Positions 24,457 to 33,198 of a DNA stretch of 62,102 nucleotides are shown one piece after another. The notes under the pieces were generated by a model, which made no database searches, was not told where the DNA came from, and saw only the letters and a list, made by a program, of their open reading frames with translations. Both the position numbers and the translations under genes were made by a program. The stretch is taken from assembly GCF_008297975.1 (NCBI RefSeq), contig NZ_VLNY01000020.1:1-62102 (forward strand). Reading direction: 5' to 3'. Source of the DNA: Antrihabitans cavernicola. Its GTDB lineage: Bacteria; Actinomycetota; Actinomycetes; Mycobacteriales; Mycobacteriaceae. Every line of letters begins with the position of its first letter. Positions within the stretch are counted from its first letter, which is position 1.

Positions 24457-25212
24457 TCAGGAATCTACGGCAGCACGTTCGACAGTCAGCAGGCTTTCGG
24501 CACTGTGTTCGGCGTGGTACGCGGCGCCGCCCCCGCGCACACCGAACAGTCGTTTGCTCCAGATCAACCACACGACGGCGGCAACGTTGACCACAAACGC
24601 CCCGACGCGCAGAACCGTCACCTTCTCGGTGAGTTCGTAGATCTCCAGCGGGAGGAAGATGCTGGTCGCGACGACGGCGAAATACTCGCCCCAGCGCTTC
24701 ACCAGCCAGAGTCCTACCGCTTCTATCAACTGCAGCACCGCGTACGCGATGAAGCCGATGCCGATCAGCAGCAGCGTGTTGGTCGACAACGAGAACGCGG
24801 AATCGATGGCGCGGACGATCTTCGAGTCGTCGATGTTCCAGCCGAGCTGATCGGCGATCGGGCGTAAGAGCGGCAGTTCGCTGTCGAACGCATCGCGGAC
24901 ACTGCCCTTGGAACCTCGAAACTTGAAGACGGCAAACGCAATACCGATCAAGATCAGGGCACGGACCAATCGTTCCACCGCCAGCACACGCATGATCCAC
25001 CGATCGCGCAGCAGTTTGCCGTGCGGCACTTCGGGTGCCTCGTCGGCGGGCCCGGATCGTCGTGGCGGCGCGGGCACGAAATTGCCGCAACGCAGGCACC
25101 GCCACGCATCGCCCGCCGCGGTCTCGACGTGGAGTCGGTCCCGCAATGCGGGCTCATCCGGGGCGTACGTTTCATGCCCTCGCCAACTGCACGACCTCAG
25201 CGCGAAATCCAC
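24457..25212 (-). CDS. DUF2127-like membrane protein with N-terminal zinc-ribbon-like start
   Basis: A 251-residue protein. The N terminus contains His and Cys pairs (SCSWRGHETYAP, then WRCLRCGNFVP), which suggests a small metal-binding unit near residues 8-45. Four hydrophobic segments follow: VRALILIGIAFAVFKF, TLLLIGIGFIAYAVLQLIEA, WGEYFAVVATSIFLPLEIYE and VGAFVVNVAAVVWLIWS. The RWGEYFAVVAT...LPLEIYE block is characteristic of DUF2127. Function is unknown. It diverges from plsB with 96 bases between starts. Confidence 0.75.
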   Translation of the reverse strand: MDFALRSCSWRGHETYAPDEPALRDRLHVETAAGDAWRCLRCGNFVPAPPRRSGPADEAPEVPHGKLLRDRWIMRVLAVERLVRALILIGIAFAVFKFRGSKGSVRDAFDSELPLLRPIADQLGWNIDDSKIVRAIDSAFSLSTNTLLLIGIGFIAYAVLQLIEAVGLWLVKRWGEYFAVVATSIFLPLEIYELTEKVTVLRVGAFVVNVAAVVWLIWSKRLFGVRGGGAAYHAEHSAESLLTVERAAVDS

Positions 25213-25308
25213 GGGAGAAGCCTAGCGGCGGAATTGCCAAAACGGCTCACATGCACGGCTCGGGAATCGGACAATGAACATCCAGCGGGGCACGGGTGAA
25301 GGGACAAG

Positions 25309-27621
25309 ATGACCGAGACGGAACCCATCGTCGTACTCGCACAGGCGTCGACGCCGGTGGAGCGCGAGATCATCACGCGCTGGCTGCGGGAAGAGGGCCT
25401 GGGAAGCGAGCATCGCGGAACGCCGACGCAGATCGACCTCGACGTCGAAACCGTTGCGGGAAAGCTCGTCAGCCGCACCGACGACCCGCTCGTGGTCCCT
25501 GTCCGAGTGCTGTGGCTGCCCCCGGAGCGTGACGGCACCCGACGCGCCCACGTGTCCGACCTTGCGACACTGAGCAATCCGCGCAATCCGAACCGATTGA
25601 TGCAGCGCTGGATCGTGCGCAACGCCCCCGATCGTCATCGCGTTCTCACCGGCGAGCCCGCCTTGCTCAGCGAACTGCGGAAGCGGCACGTCGCTGCCGC
25701 AGGCGATCCCGGTGCTCGTACCTTCGCCCGCTACATCCATCGCACCGCCGTGGTCGCGCTGGAACGCTCGGAACGCTCGGTCATCGGCGACCGGTACAAG
25801 GTTCCGCGGTTGGTCGCCGAGGAGATTCTCGACGCACCGGCGTTCCGACGCGAGCTCGACGAGATCGCCGCACAAACCGGAATCACCTCCGACGAGGCCT
25901 ACGACCGCGCCGAAGCCGCACTCCGCGAACTGGTCGCGGTGCAGAGTCGGCTGGTGACCGACCTGTTCACCCAGGCGATGTCGCCGTTCCACAAGCGTGC
26001 GTGGACCGTGCACGCCGACGAGACCGGGCTCGCCGAGTTGCGCGGCTACAACCGGCGCTACCCGCTGATCTTCCTGCCCTCGCATCGCTCCTACGTCGAC
26101 CCGTTCGTACTGGGCGATGTGTTGGCACGCAACGACTTTCCACCGAACCATCTGATCGGCGGCGCGAACCTGAGCTTCTGGCCGATCGGCCCGATCGCGC
26201 GGCGTTCCGGTGCGGTGTTCATCCGGCGCAGTTTCGGCGACGACGAGATCTACAAGGCCGTCGTCGAGGAGTATTTCGCTTATCTGCTCACCAAACGCTT
26301 CAACATGGAGTGGTACTTCGAGGGCGGCCGGTCGCGAACCGGCAAGCTGCGCCCACCCCGATACGGGCTGCTGAACTACGTTGCCGAAGCGGTGCGTTCG
26401 CGTCGTGTCGACGACGCCCTGCTGGTCCCGGTGTCCATCACCTACGAGCGACTGCACGAACTCGGCGCCATCGCCAGCGAACAGTTGGGCGGCAAGAAGA
26501 AACCGGAGGGCCTCGCCTGGATGGCGCGCTACGTGCGCAACCAGCAGAATTCGGCCGGCCAGGTGTACGTGCGTTTCGGTGAACCGCTGTCGGCTCGGGA
26601 TCGGCTCCAGGCGCACGGGGACGTATTCGGCGCCGAGCCGAACGAGGAGCGCGAACGGCGCGCTGTGCAGCGGGTTGCCTTCGAGGTGGCCGTGGGGATA
26701 AACAAGATCACGCCGATCTCGGCCAACGCGTTGGTGACGTTGGCACTGCTCGGCGTCAGCGAGCGCGCGTTGACGCTCCCTGAACTTCAAGCGGTGATCG
26801 CGCCGGTCGTGAAATACATGGACGAGCGCAAGATTCCGAAGGGCGACATCGACGTTCTCGGCGATCGCACGCGCCTGATGAGCGTCCTCGACGACCTCGC
26901 GATCGCCAAGGTGGTCACGGCGTACACCGGCGGTGACGAACCCGTCTACTCCATCGAGCCCGGGCAGCACCTGGTCGCAGCCTTCTACCGCAACAGCGCA
27001 ATTCACTGGTTCGTCAACCGCGCACTGCTGGAACTCGCGATACTCGGAGCGGCCGAGAGCGGCTTCACCGATCCGCTTCGCGCGGGTTGGGACGAGGCGA
27101 AGCGGTTGCGCGACCTGCTGAAGTTCGAGTTCTTCTTCCCCGAGCGGGAGAAGTTCGAAGAAGAGATGACCGAAGAGATGCTGCTGGTGGATCCCCAATG
27201 GCGCTCACGGACACCGAGTGTCGACGAAGTACTCGAGAAGCTGACCGAGACCGGGTTCTTCATGGCGCATCGCGCTCTCCGCTCGTTCTTCGACGCACAA
27301 CTGGTGGTCGCGGAGCGGTTGGCGCTGCGCGATCCGAGTGTCGAGGTGGACAAGAATGCCCTGCTCGACGAGTGTGTTGCGGTGGGCAAGCAGATGTTGA
27401 TGCAGGCGCGGTTGCACAGCCCGGAATCGGTGTCGTCCGAACTCTTCACCACCGCACTGAAACTCGCGAACAATCGCAATCTGATGGGGCCTGGCGACGA
27501 GCTCCTCGGTCAGCGCCGAGCGGAGTTCGCCGAAGAGCTCCGCGAAGTCGGTGAGCGAATCTCCAAGGCAGAGTTGCTCGATGCCTCGAACCGAAGGAAC
27601 GCTCCCGGTGGATATCGCTGA
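25309..27621 (+). CDS. plsB: Glycerol-3-phosphate 1-O-acyltransferase PlsB
   Basis: A 770-residue acyltransferase that adds the first acyl chain to glycerol-3-phosphate at the membrane. The four family blocks are in order: FLPSHRSYVDPF (HxxxxD) near residue 257, GAVFIRRSFGD near 303, FEGGRSRTGKLRPP near 338 and LLVPVSITYERL near 371. Length and motifs fit actinobacterial PlsB (M. tuberculosis PlsB2 type). The next gene, a HAD-PlsC fusion, starts inside its 3' end, which suggests coupled production of phosphatidate. The ATG at 25309 follows a purine-rich stretch. Confidence 0.93.
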   Translation: MTETEPIVVLAQASTPVEREIITRWLREEGLGSEHRGTPTQIDLDVETVAGKLVSRTDDPLVVPVRVLWLPPERDGTRRAHVSDLATLSNPRNPNRLMQRWIVRNAPDRHRVLTGEPALLSELRKRHVAAAGDPGARTFARYIHRTAVVALERSERSVIGDRYKVPRLVAEEILDAPAFRRELDEIAAQTGITSDEAYDRAEAALRELVAVQSRLVTDLFTQAMSPFHKRAWTVHADETGLAELRGYNRRYPLIFLPSHRSYVDPFVLGDVLARNDFPPNHLIGGANLSFWPIGPIARRSGAVFIRRSFGDDEIYKAVVEEYFAYLLTKRFNMEWYFEGGRSRTGKLRPPRYGLLNYVAEAVRSRRVDDALLVPVSITYERLHELGAIASEQLGGKKKPEGLAWMARYVRNQQNSAGQVYVRFGEPLSARDRLQAHGDVFGAEPNEERERRAVQRVAFEVAVGINKITPISANALVTLALLGVSERALTLPELQAVIAPVVKYMDERKIPKGDIDVLGDRTRLMSVLDDLAIAKVVTAYTGGDEPVYSIEPGQHLVAAFYRNSAIHWFVNRALLELAILGAAESGFTDPLRAGWDEAKRLRDLLKFEFFFPEREKFEEEMTEEMLLVDPQWRSRTPSVDEVLEKLTETGFFMAHRALRSFFDAQLVVAERLALRDPSVEVDKNALLDECVAVGKQMLMQARLHSPESVSSELFTTALKLANNRNLMGPGDELLGQRRAEFAEELREVGERISKAELLDASNRRNAPGGYR

Positions 27622-28825
27622 GGCTGTCGAGGGCGTCCGCAGCGGCCCGACCGGACCCACGGTCGGGGTGTTCTTCGACTTCGACGACACCATCGTCCAC
27701 GGATCGTCCACCCTGTCGATCGAGGACGGGCAGTCCGATACGGAGATCGCGGAGAGCGCTCGCAGACACTTCGCGAAGAAGCTCGCCGGGTTTCTCTATC
27801 CCGAAGTGTGGCAATTGATTCGGGCGCACGAGGCCGCGGGGCACACCATTGTCATCGCATCACCGGTGCCGCAGTTTCGGATCGCACCCGTCGCGGACGC
27901 ACTGGGTATCGAGCACGTACTCTCGACTCGACCGGATACCACGGCCACAGTTCGCGAGTTCGCCGCCGAGCGAAATCTGGATCTGCCGTCGAGCTACGGC
28001 TACTCCCATTCGGACAGGGAGCTGCTGGCTGTCGTCGGGACCGGTGTCGCCGTGAATCCCGTCGACGCCCGCAATCGCTTCGTGGTGTTCCGAGAGCGAG
28101 GCCGCGCCAAGCCACGAGAGGTCTTCCGCACGGCCGCCGGCCTTGCCGGTTTCTTCGGTGGTGTCGCGGCAGGCGGTGTCGAGGGTCTGCGGGTACGGGA
28201 TCGCAGGCGCTCCGTCGACGGAATGATCTCGCATGCAGGCGATTTCGCACTGAAGTTCGCAAAGATCGACGTCGCCGTCACGGGTGCGCACAATGCCGAA
28301 TCGCCACGGCCAGCCGTCTTCATCTTCAATCATCAAAGTGAGCTGGATCTGATCGTGCTGGCGAAGGTATTGCGCCACGGGTTCACCGGTATCACCAAGA
28401 AGGAGTTGGCAACGAGCCCGCTGTTCGGCCCGTTGCTGCGCTTCGCAGGTGCGACGTTTGTCGATCGATCCAATACGACCAAGGCCAAGGAAGCGCTCGC
28501 ACCGGTCGTGTCGACCTTGCGCGGCGGACTCTCCGTCGTCATAGCGCCGGAGGGCACCCGCTCGCTGACGCCCACGCTCGGCCCTTTCAAGAAGGGCGCT
28601 TTCCACATCGCGATCCAAGCCGAGGTGCCGATCATTCCGGTGGTGATCCGCAATGCGGGCGAACTGTACTGGAAGAATGCGAAAACGGCTCGCGCGGGCC
28701 GTGTCGACGTGGCTGTCCTCGACCCCATCTACGTCAGCAACTGGACCCTCGACGAGCTCGACGAGCGTGTCGAACAGGTTCGCGAGTTGTTCGCGCAAAC
28801 GCTGAGCCATTGGCCCGAGAGCTGA
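27581..28825 (+). CDS. HAD phosphatase-lysophosphatidate acyltransferase fusion (PlsC-like)
   Basis: A protein of about 414 residues with two domains. The N-terminal HAD domain has FFDFDDTIV (nucleophile motif DxDxT, about residue 32), VIASPVPQF and SHSDRELL. The C-terminal acyltransferase has FNHQSELD (HxxxxD) near 243, GATFVDRS and APEGTRSLTP near 323, then PIIPVVIRNAG. It resembles M. tuberculosis Rv2483c, which also follows a plsB gene. It probably makes phosphatidate from the PlsB product; the HAD part may act on a phosphorylated lipid. The ATG at 27581 overlaps plsB by 41 bases. An ATG at 27551 is also possible. Confidence 0.85.
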   Translation: MPRTEGTLPVDIAEAVEGVRSGPTGPTVGVFFDFDDTIVHGSSTLSIEDGQSDTEIAESARRHFAKKLAGFLYPEVWQLIRAHEAAGHTIVIASPVPQFRIAPVADALGIEHVLSTRPDTTATVREFAAERNLDLPSSYGYSHSDRELLAVVGTGVAVNPVDARNRFVVFRERGRAKPREVFRTAAGLAGFFGGVAAGGVEGLRVRDRRRSVDGMISHAGDFALKFAKIDVAVTGAHNAESPRPAVFIFNHQSELDLIVLAKVLRHGFTGITKKELATSPLFGPLLRFAGATFVDRSNTTKAKEALAPVVSTLRGGLSVVIAPEGTRSLTPTLGPFKKGAFHIAIQAEVPIIPVVIRNAGELYWKNAKTARAGRVDVAVLDPIYVSNWTLDELDERVEQVRELFAQTLSHWPES

Positions 28826-28828
28826 CGG

Positions 28829-29710
28829 GTGCTCCCTATTCGCGACGGCATCAACCCCACTCGCCTACGACTACCCGGCGACACCAGCTGGCCGACCGTG
28901 CTCGACTACTTGCTCGCCCGCTTTCCGCACGACAGCGTCCGGCTCCGAGAGAAGGTCGCGGGCCACGAGGTGGTGGACGATCGCGGCGAACCCATCTCCG
29001 CCGAAACCCCCTACCGTGCACACCGTTTCGTATATCTATATCGAGATCTTCCAGTGGAGCAGCCGGTGCCGTTCCAGATCGAGATCCTGCACCGCGACGA
29101 CGATCTGCTGGTCGTCGACAAGCCGCACTTCCTCGCCAGCACCCCGCGCGGCGCGTACGTGGTGGAGACCGCCCTTGTTCGACTACGCCGCGAACTCGAT
29201 CTGCCTGAGCTCAGCCCAGCGCACCGCCTCGACAGATTGACCGCAGGCGTGCTGATCTTCACAGTTCGCGCCGGTGCTCGACGGCCGTATCAGATGATGT
29301 TCGCCGATCGATCGGTGCGCAAGGAATACCAGGCGATCGCGAAATACGATCCGGCACTTGCCCTCCCCCGCACTGTTCGCAGCCGCATCGTGAAGGAGCG
29401 CGGCGTGTTGCAGGCGCGTGAAGTCGACGGCGAACCGAACAGCGAGACGCGCATCGAACTGATCGAGCAACTCGGTGATCGCGCCCGCTACCGACTGCTC
29501 CCGCATACCGGAAAGACGCATCAGTTGCGGCTGCACATGAGCTCGTTGGGCGTTCCGATCGTCGGCGACAATTTCTACCCGACGTTCTACGACGTCGCGG
29601 GTGACGACTACTCCGATCCGCTGCAACTGCTCGCGGCCGCCATCGAGTTCGACGACCCCCTCACGGGTGCGCACCGGAGTTTCGTCAGCAATCGCCGACT
29701 GGTCGTCTAA
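28829..29710 (+). CDS. RluA-family RNA pseudouridine synthase
   Basis: A 293-residue pseudouridine synthase. It has ILHRDDDLLVVDKPHFLAST near residue 85, the catalytic-Asp motif AHRLDRLTAGVLIF near 130, GKTHQLRLHMSSLG near 229 and PIVGDNFYP. Its order and sizes fit the RluA/RluC group acting on rRNA or tRNA uridines; the exact site cannot be read from sequence. It starts with GTG 3 bases after the HAD-PlsC stop, so it is co-transcribed with the lipid genes. Confidence 0.9.
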   Translation: MLPIRDGINPTRLRLPGDTSWPTVLDYLLARFPHDSVRLREKVAGHEVVDDRGEPISAETPYRAHRFVYLYRDLPVEQPVPFQIEILHRDDDLLVVDKPHFLASTPRGAYVVETALVRLRRELDLPELSPAHRLDRLTAGVLIFTVRAGARRPYQMMFADRSVRKEYQAIAKYDPALALPRTVRSRIVKERGVLQAREVDGEPNSETRIELIEQLGDRARYRLLPHTGKTHQLRLHMSSLGVPIVGDNFYPTFYDVAGDDYSDPLQLLAAAIEFDDPLTGAHRSFVSNRRLVV

Positions 29711-29740
29711 TTGACAGCAATTATTGTCTTGACAAATATT
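29711..29740 (+). promoter_or_regulatory. Promoter and operator of the ArsR-family operon
   Basis: TTGACA at 29711-29716 and AAATAT at 29734-29739 are 17 bases apart. The imperfect palindrome AATTATTGTC-TT-GACAAATATT (29719-29740, 8 of 10 positions paired) covers the spacer and the -10 element. This is an AT-rich island in high-GC DNA. The layout is typical of autorepression by an ArsR protein, whose gene starts at 29764. Confidence 0.65.
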
Positions 29741-29763
29741 TTGTTCGGTGTGACGCTTGACCC

Positions 29764-30345
29764 GTGCACGACATCGCAGTGATCAACGACCCCGCCGCGG
29801 CGGAGGTCTCGCTCGACCCCGTACGCGCCGATCTGCTTGCGGCACTGACTCACCCGGGCTCGGCAACCAGCCTTGCCAACCAGGTGGGTCTGCCGAGGCA
29901 GAAGGTGAACTATCACCTGCGGGCGCTGGAGCGGCACGGGCTGGTGGAGCTGGTGGAGGAACGGAAGAAGGGCAACATGGTCGAACGCGTGCTGCAGGCC
30001 ACTGCGGCGTCGTATGTGATCTCCCCGACCGCCCTGTCCGCCGTTGCCCCCGACCCGCGCCGGGCGCCCGACCAACTGTCCGCGCGGTGGATGCTCGCCG
30101 TCGCCGCCCGGCTGGTCAAGGACATCGGCGATCTCATCACCGGCGCCGGCGCTGCGGGCAAACCGCTTGCCACTTACGCCATCGACACCGAACTTCGTTT
30201 TGCCTCCGCCGCCGACCGCGCGGCGTTCGCAACCGAGCTCGGCGATGCCGTCAAGAACCTGGTCGGCAAGTACCACAACGAAACCGCGGCGCGCGGCCGC
30301 AAGCACCGACTGGTCGTCGCGCTGCATCCGAGCTTGAAGGGTTGA
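29764..30345 (+). CDS. ArsR-family winged-helix regulator
   Basis: A 193-residue regulator with an N-terminal winged helix: VRADLLAALTHPGSATSLAN, then QVGLPRQKVNYHLRALERHG followed by LVELVEERKKG. No metal-binding Cys pair is present, so it is not a metal sensor of the SmtB type. The GTG start lies close to the predicted promoter. It leads a set with an SRPBCC protein 4 bases downstream, the usual companion for this ArsR subgroup. Confidence 0.82.
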   Translation: MHDIAVINDPAAAEVSLDPVRADLLAALTHPGSATSLANQVGLPRQKVNYHLRALERHGLVELVEERKKGNMVERVLQATAASYVISPTALSAVAPDPRRAPDQLSARWMLAVAARLVKDIGDLITGAGAAGKPLATYAIDTELRFASAADRAAFATELGDAVKNLVGKYHNETAARGRKHRLVVALHPSLKG

Positions 30346-30349
30346 ACTT

Positions 30350-31057
30350 ATGTCGCAGGAATTCAAGATCGAGCACGAGCTGGTCCTGCCCGCCAGTGCC
30401 GAGGACGTCTTCGCAGCCATCACCACCGGCACCGCGGGATGGAACTTTCCGACGCCGCCGGTGAGGGAAGGTAAGGCGCCCGAGGGTTACACGATCACCG
30501 CATGGGAGCCGCCACACCACGTTGCGGTCCGCGGCACCGGCCCGGACGGCGGTCTGAACGCGCTCGAGCACATCATCGAATCGCGCGACGGCGGAACCGC
30601 CGTGCTGCACTACGTGCACAGCGGAATCTTCGTCGACGACTGGGAAAATCAATACGATGGCGCAGCCAAGCACACGGACTTCTACCTGCACAGTCTCGGT
30701 CAGTACCTGCAGTACTTCTCGGGTCGACCGGTCACCTACGTCTCAGTGGGAGGCCCCGCGGCGTCATCGGTCCCGAACGCCATGGTCACGCTGAAGGCCG
30801 CGCTGGGGTTGGCTGCGGACGCACCGGACGGAACAGCAGTCCGGATCGAGCTTCCCGACGAGTCGGTAAATGCCGTCGTCGACTACAACAATCGATATTT
30901 CCTGGGCCTTCGCAGCGAGGGAACGCTGTTCCGGTTCTACGGCCGCAACTATTTCGGCGGCACGGTAGACGCCGCACACCACTACTTCACCCCGGGAATC
31001 GACGAGCAGAAAGCCGCGCTGAACTGGCAGAACTGGCTCGATTCGGTCTACGCATAG
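30350..31057 (+). CDS. SRPBCC/AHSA1-domain protein
   Basis: A 235-residue protein with a START-like fold at the N terminus: KIEHELVLPASAEDVFAAIT, GWNFPTPP and LEHIIESRDGGTAVLHYVHS. A second half (about 130-235) has the shorter pattern VRIELPDESVNAVVDYNN. Such proteins bind small hydrophobic molecules. The substrate is unknown. It is translated right after the ArsR gene (4-base gap). Confidence 0.8.
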   Translation: MSQEFKIEHELVLPASAEDVFAAITTGTAGWNFPTPPVREGKAPEGYTITAWEPPHHVAVRGTGPDGGLNALEHIIESRDGGTAVLHYVHSGIFVDDWENQYDGAAKHTDFYLHSLGQYLQYFSGRPVTYVSVGGPAASSVPNAMVTLKAALGLAADAPDGTAVRIELPDESVNAVVDYNNRYFLGLRSEGTLFRFYGRNYFGGTVDAAHHYFTPGIDEQKAALNWQNWLDSVYA

Positions 31058-31164
31058 CCAGGTTTCGGCGGCACCGGAAGGCGACCGTAAACAAGCCGTA
31101 AGGCCATCCCTGCAGAGTCATCACCAGCAACCACGCAAGCCACAGACACAGTAAGGACCGACAA

Positions 31165-31716
31165 ATGCGCAAGATCGTGAACGCCACCTACCTCACCCTC
31201 GACGGTGACATGTCCAACATGGCCGACTGGCACTTCGACTACTTCGGCGAAGAGGCCATGAAGGCCGCCACCGACCAGCTCGCCGCCACCGACGCCCTGA
31301 TCATGGGCCGCAAGACCTACGACGGCTTCTCCGAAGCATGGTCCAGCCGGGCAGGCGCGGACGATTTCGCGGATCGCATGAACAGCATCAAGAAGTACGT
31401 CGTCTCGTCCACCCTGACCGACCCCACCTGGAACAACACCACCGTCATCAACGGTGACGTCGCAGCAAAGGTCCGCGAGCTCAAGGAGCAGGAGGGCGCG
31501 AACATCCTGCAGTACGGATACGGCTCGGTATCTCGACTGCTGGTGGAGAACGGCTTGCTCGACGAACTTCGCGTCTGGCTCCATCCCGTCATCTCCGGCA
31601 AGGCGACCCAGGAGGAGCTGTTCTACCGCGATTCGCCGCAGACCAAATTCGAACTCGCCGGCACCGATGTCCACAGCACCGGCCTGATCATCCTCAGCTA
31701 CACCCCCAAGAACTGA
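31165..31716 (+). CDS. DHFR/RibD C-terminal domain protein (second copy)
   Basis: A 183-residue dihydrofolate-reductase-like protein. It starts MRKIVNATYLTLDGDM and has LIMGRKTYDGFS near residue 46, NILQYGYGSVSRLLVENGLL near 113 and ELRVWLHPVISGK. It is of the YwjB/YyaP type, NADPH-binding with no proven physiological reaction. AAGGA precedes the ATG. The 107-base gap after the SRPBCC gene shows no hairpin, so it may still belong to the ArsR-led group. Confidence 0.82.
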   Translation: MRKIVNATYLTLDGDMSNMADWHFDYFGEEAMKAATDQLAATDALIMGRKTYDGFSEAWSSRAGADDFADRMNSIKKYVVSSTLTDPTWNNTTVINGDVAAKVRELKEQEGANILQYGYGSVSRLLVENGLLDELRVWLHPVISGKATQEELFYRDSPQTKFELAGTDVHSTGLIILSYTPKN

Positions 31717-31750
31717 CCTCCCCCCAAACAAACAACTCAGGAGAATCGTC

Positions 31751-32185
31751 ATGACCACTGCCGCCGCCGCAACCAGCCGTTTCAACAACATCGAGGTCAC
31801 CAGGGTCCGCGCCGTGATCGGCACCGCACTTGTTGCGGTCGTCGTCAACCTGGCGATCTGGCTGATCGGGCTCGCCGCAGGTGGCGACTTCATGGTCACC
31901 GACGACGTCAAGGGGCCCATCTCCGCCGCACCGGTCGGCGTCATCGTGATGACGGTCATTCCGATTGTCGTCGGCATGACGGCAGCCGCTTTGCTCTCCC
32001 TGCGGTGGGGCTCGATCATCCGGGTGGCGCAGGTGATCGGTGCGATCCTGCCGATCGCAACGATCGCGATGACCATTGGTTCCGACTTCGACGGCGTGAG
32101 CACCGTATCTCTCAGCCTCATGCACATCGTGGTCGCGGCAACTGTGGTGCTCGGCCTCCAGGCCATCCGCAACAAGACTGCCTGA
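31751..32185 (+). CDS. Four-helix membrane protein (DUF6069-like)
   Basis: A 144-residue protein with four hydrophobic segments: AVIGTALVAVVVNLAIWLIG, the PVGVIVMTVIPIVVGMTAAA region, VAQVIGAILPIATIAMTIGS and LSLMHIVVAATVVLGLQAI. No motif of known function. The name is from general resemblance to small actinobacterial membrane proteins found beside DHFR-like genes. CAGGAG precedes the ATG. It is the last gene before a strong terminator. Confidence 0.68.
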   Translation: MTTAAAATSRFNNIEVTRVRAVIGTALVAVVVNLAIWLIGLAAGGDFMVTDDVKGPISAAPVGVIVMTVIPIVVGMTAAALLSLRWGSIIRVAQVIGAILPIATIAMTIGSDFDGVSTVSLSLMHIVVAATVVLGLQAIRNKTA

Positions 32186-32212
32186 CGAATCTCACAGAGT
32201 CACAAGCTAATT

Positions 32213-32251
32213 GGTTGCATTTTCTCCCGGATACCGGGAGGAAATGCAACC
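32213..32251 (+). terminator. Strong terminator hairpin
   Basis: An 18-base-pair stem with a 3-base loop: GGTTGCATTTTCTCCCGG paired with CCGGGAGGAAATGCAACC. One pair is a U-G wobble on the plus strand, and TTTCGT follows. It ends the ArsR-led group. The minus-strand gene at 32274-32516 ends into it from the other side, so it may work in both directions. Confidence 0.85.
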
Positions 32252-32273
32252 TTTCGTCATGTGTGCTCGAACC

Positions 32274-32516
32274 TCACCGCCACGACCCCGCAACCTCGAC
32301 CAGCGCTGTCTCCGGCGGGTAGCCGTTGAGTCGGTAGCAGTGTTCGATCGCGTCGTCCCAGTCGCACTTGCACCACGAGTGGACGACGTAGCTGCCGCCA
32401 TAGGCATCGCGATTGCGCATTTCCCAGCGAACGCCGCCTGCGAGCCGAATGGTGAAACCGTCGATCGGTGGGCGCCTGGCATCACGCGGAACCAGGTAGT
32501 GAATTGTTGCGCCCAT
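32274..32516 (-). CDS. Small hypothetical protein (80 aa)
   Basis: An 80-residue soluble protein, MGATIHYLVPRDARRPPIDG at the start and GYPPETALVEVAGSWR at the end, with Cys in HSWCKCDWDDAIEHCYRLNG. AAAGGG lies about 12 bases before the ATG. Composition (many Trp, Cys, Tyr in a non-repetitive order) looks like a real protein and not a chance frame. I do not recognise it. It runs head to head with the FBP gene, 113 bases between starts. Confidence 0.6.
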   Translation of the reverse strand: MGATIHYLVPRDARRPPIDGFTIRLAGGVRWEMRNRDAYGGSYVVHSWCKCDWDDAIEHCYRLNGYPPETALVEVAGSWR

Positions 32517-32629
32517 TCGGATCGGCCCTTTCTGTTCGCCTCTGTCGACCCGGACACTGCCACGGGGCACCGACACGAACGGAAAACACGTTGCCCAGAG
32601 CAACGAACGTCCGTACCGTCGTGATCCTT

Positions 32630-33118
32630 ATGGAACCCATCAACGAGCGCGATATTCGGTCGTCGTTCATCAACTGCTCCAAAGGCGACGCCAAACGCCT
32701 ACCCGTACCCAAGGACCTCGACGATCAGCCGTGGGACGACCTCGACTTCCTCGGCTGGAGCGACCCGTCGTTTCGCGGTCGCTGCTACATCGTCACGCCG
32801 CAGGACGATCGCCTGGTCGGCATCGCGCTGAAATATGAGCTCGGTGGATCGCGCAAGTCGCAGATGTGCACGATCTGTCTGACCACACACGCAGGAGGGG
32901 CCGTCGAACTCATGACGGCCCGCAAGACCGGCGATTCCGGTCGGCGGGGAAATACGGTCGGTACCTACATCTGCACCGATCTCGCGTGCTCCCTTTACGC
33001 CCGCCGGAAGAAGACCCCCGCGTTGGGCAACCAGTACCGCGAGGATTCGAGCCCCGAGGACCGAATCGAGCGCGTACGCACCAACTTGGATGCGTTCATC
33101 GGGCGGGTTTACAGCTGA
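32630..33118 (+). CDS. FBP/FusB-like EF-G-binding zinc-finger protein
   Basis: A 162-residue protein of the FBP_C (FusB-like) family. It starts MEPINERDIRSSFINCSKGD, has LDFLGWSDP near residue 39 and a treble-clef zinc finger: MCTICLTTHAGG near residue 83, and TYICTDLACSLYARRK near 115. Fusidic-acid resistance proteins FusB and FusC bind EF-G and free it from the ribosome. The actinobacterial relatives are annotated as EF-G-binding proteins, mostly untested. The ATG at 32630 is chosen since the family N terminus begins there. Confidence 0.8.
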   Translation: MEPINERDIRSSFINCSKGDAKRLPVPKDLDDQPWDDLDFLGWSDPSFRGRCYIVTPQDDRLVGIALKYELGGSRKSQMCTICLTTHAGGAVELMTARKTGDSGRRGNTVGTYICTDLACSLYARRKKTPALGNQYREDSSPEDRIERVRTNLDAFIGRVYS

Positions 33119-33138
33119 TCGACCTCGTCGGGGTCGAT
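33118..33138 (+). terminator. Small hairpin at the FBP stop codon
   Basis: ATCGACC and GGTCGAT form a perfect 7-base-pair stem around a 7-base loop, beginning at the last base of the stop codon. No T run follows. It may be a weak terminator before the serine hydrolase gene. Confidence 0.35.
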
Positions 33139-33198
33139 AGATCACACGAAGAAGCACGACCCGCGATACTCCCATCGGCCACCGACTAAGATCAGCCA

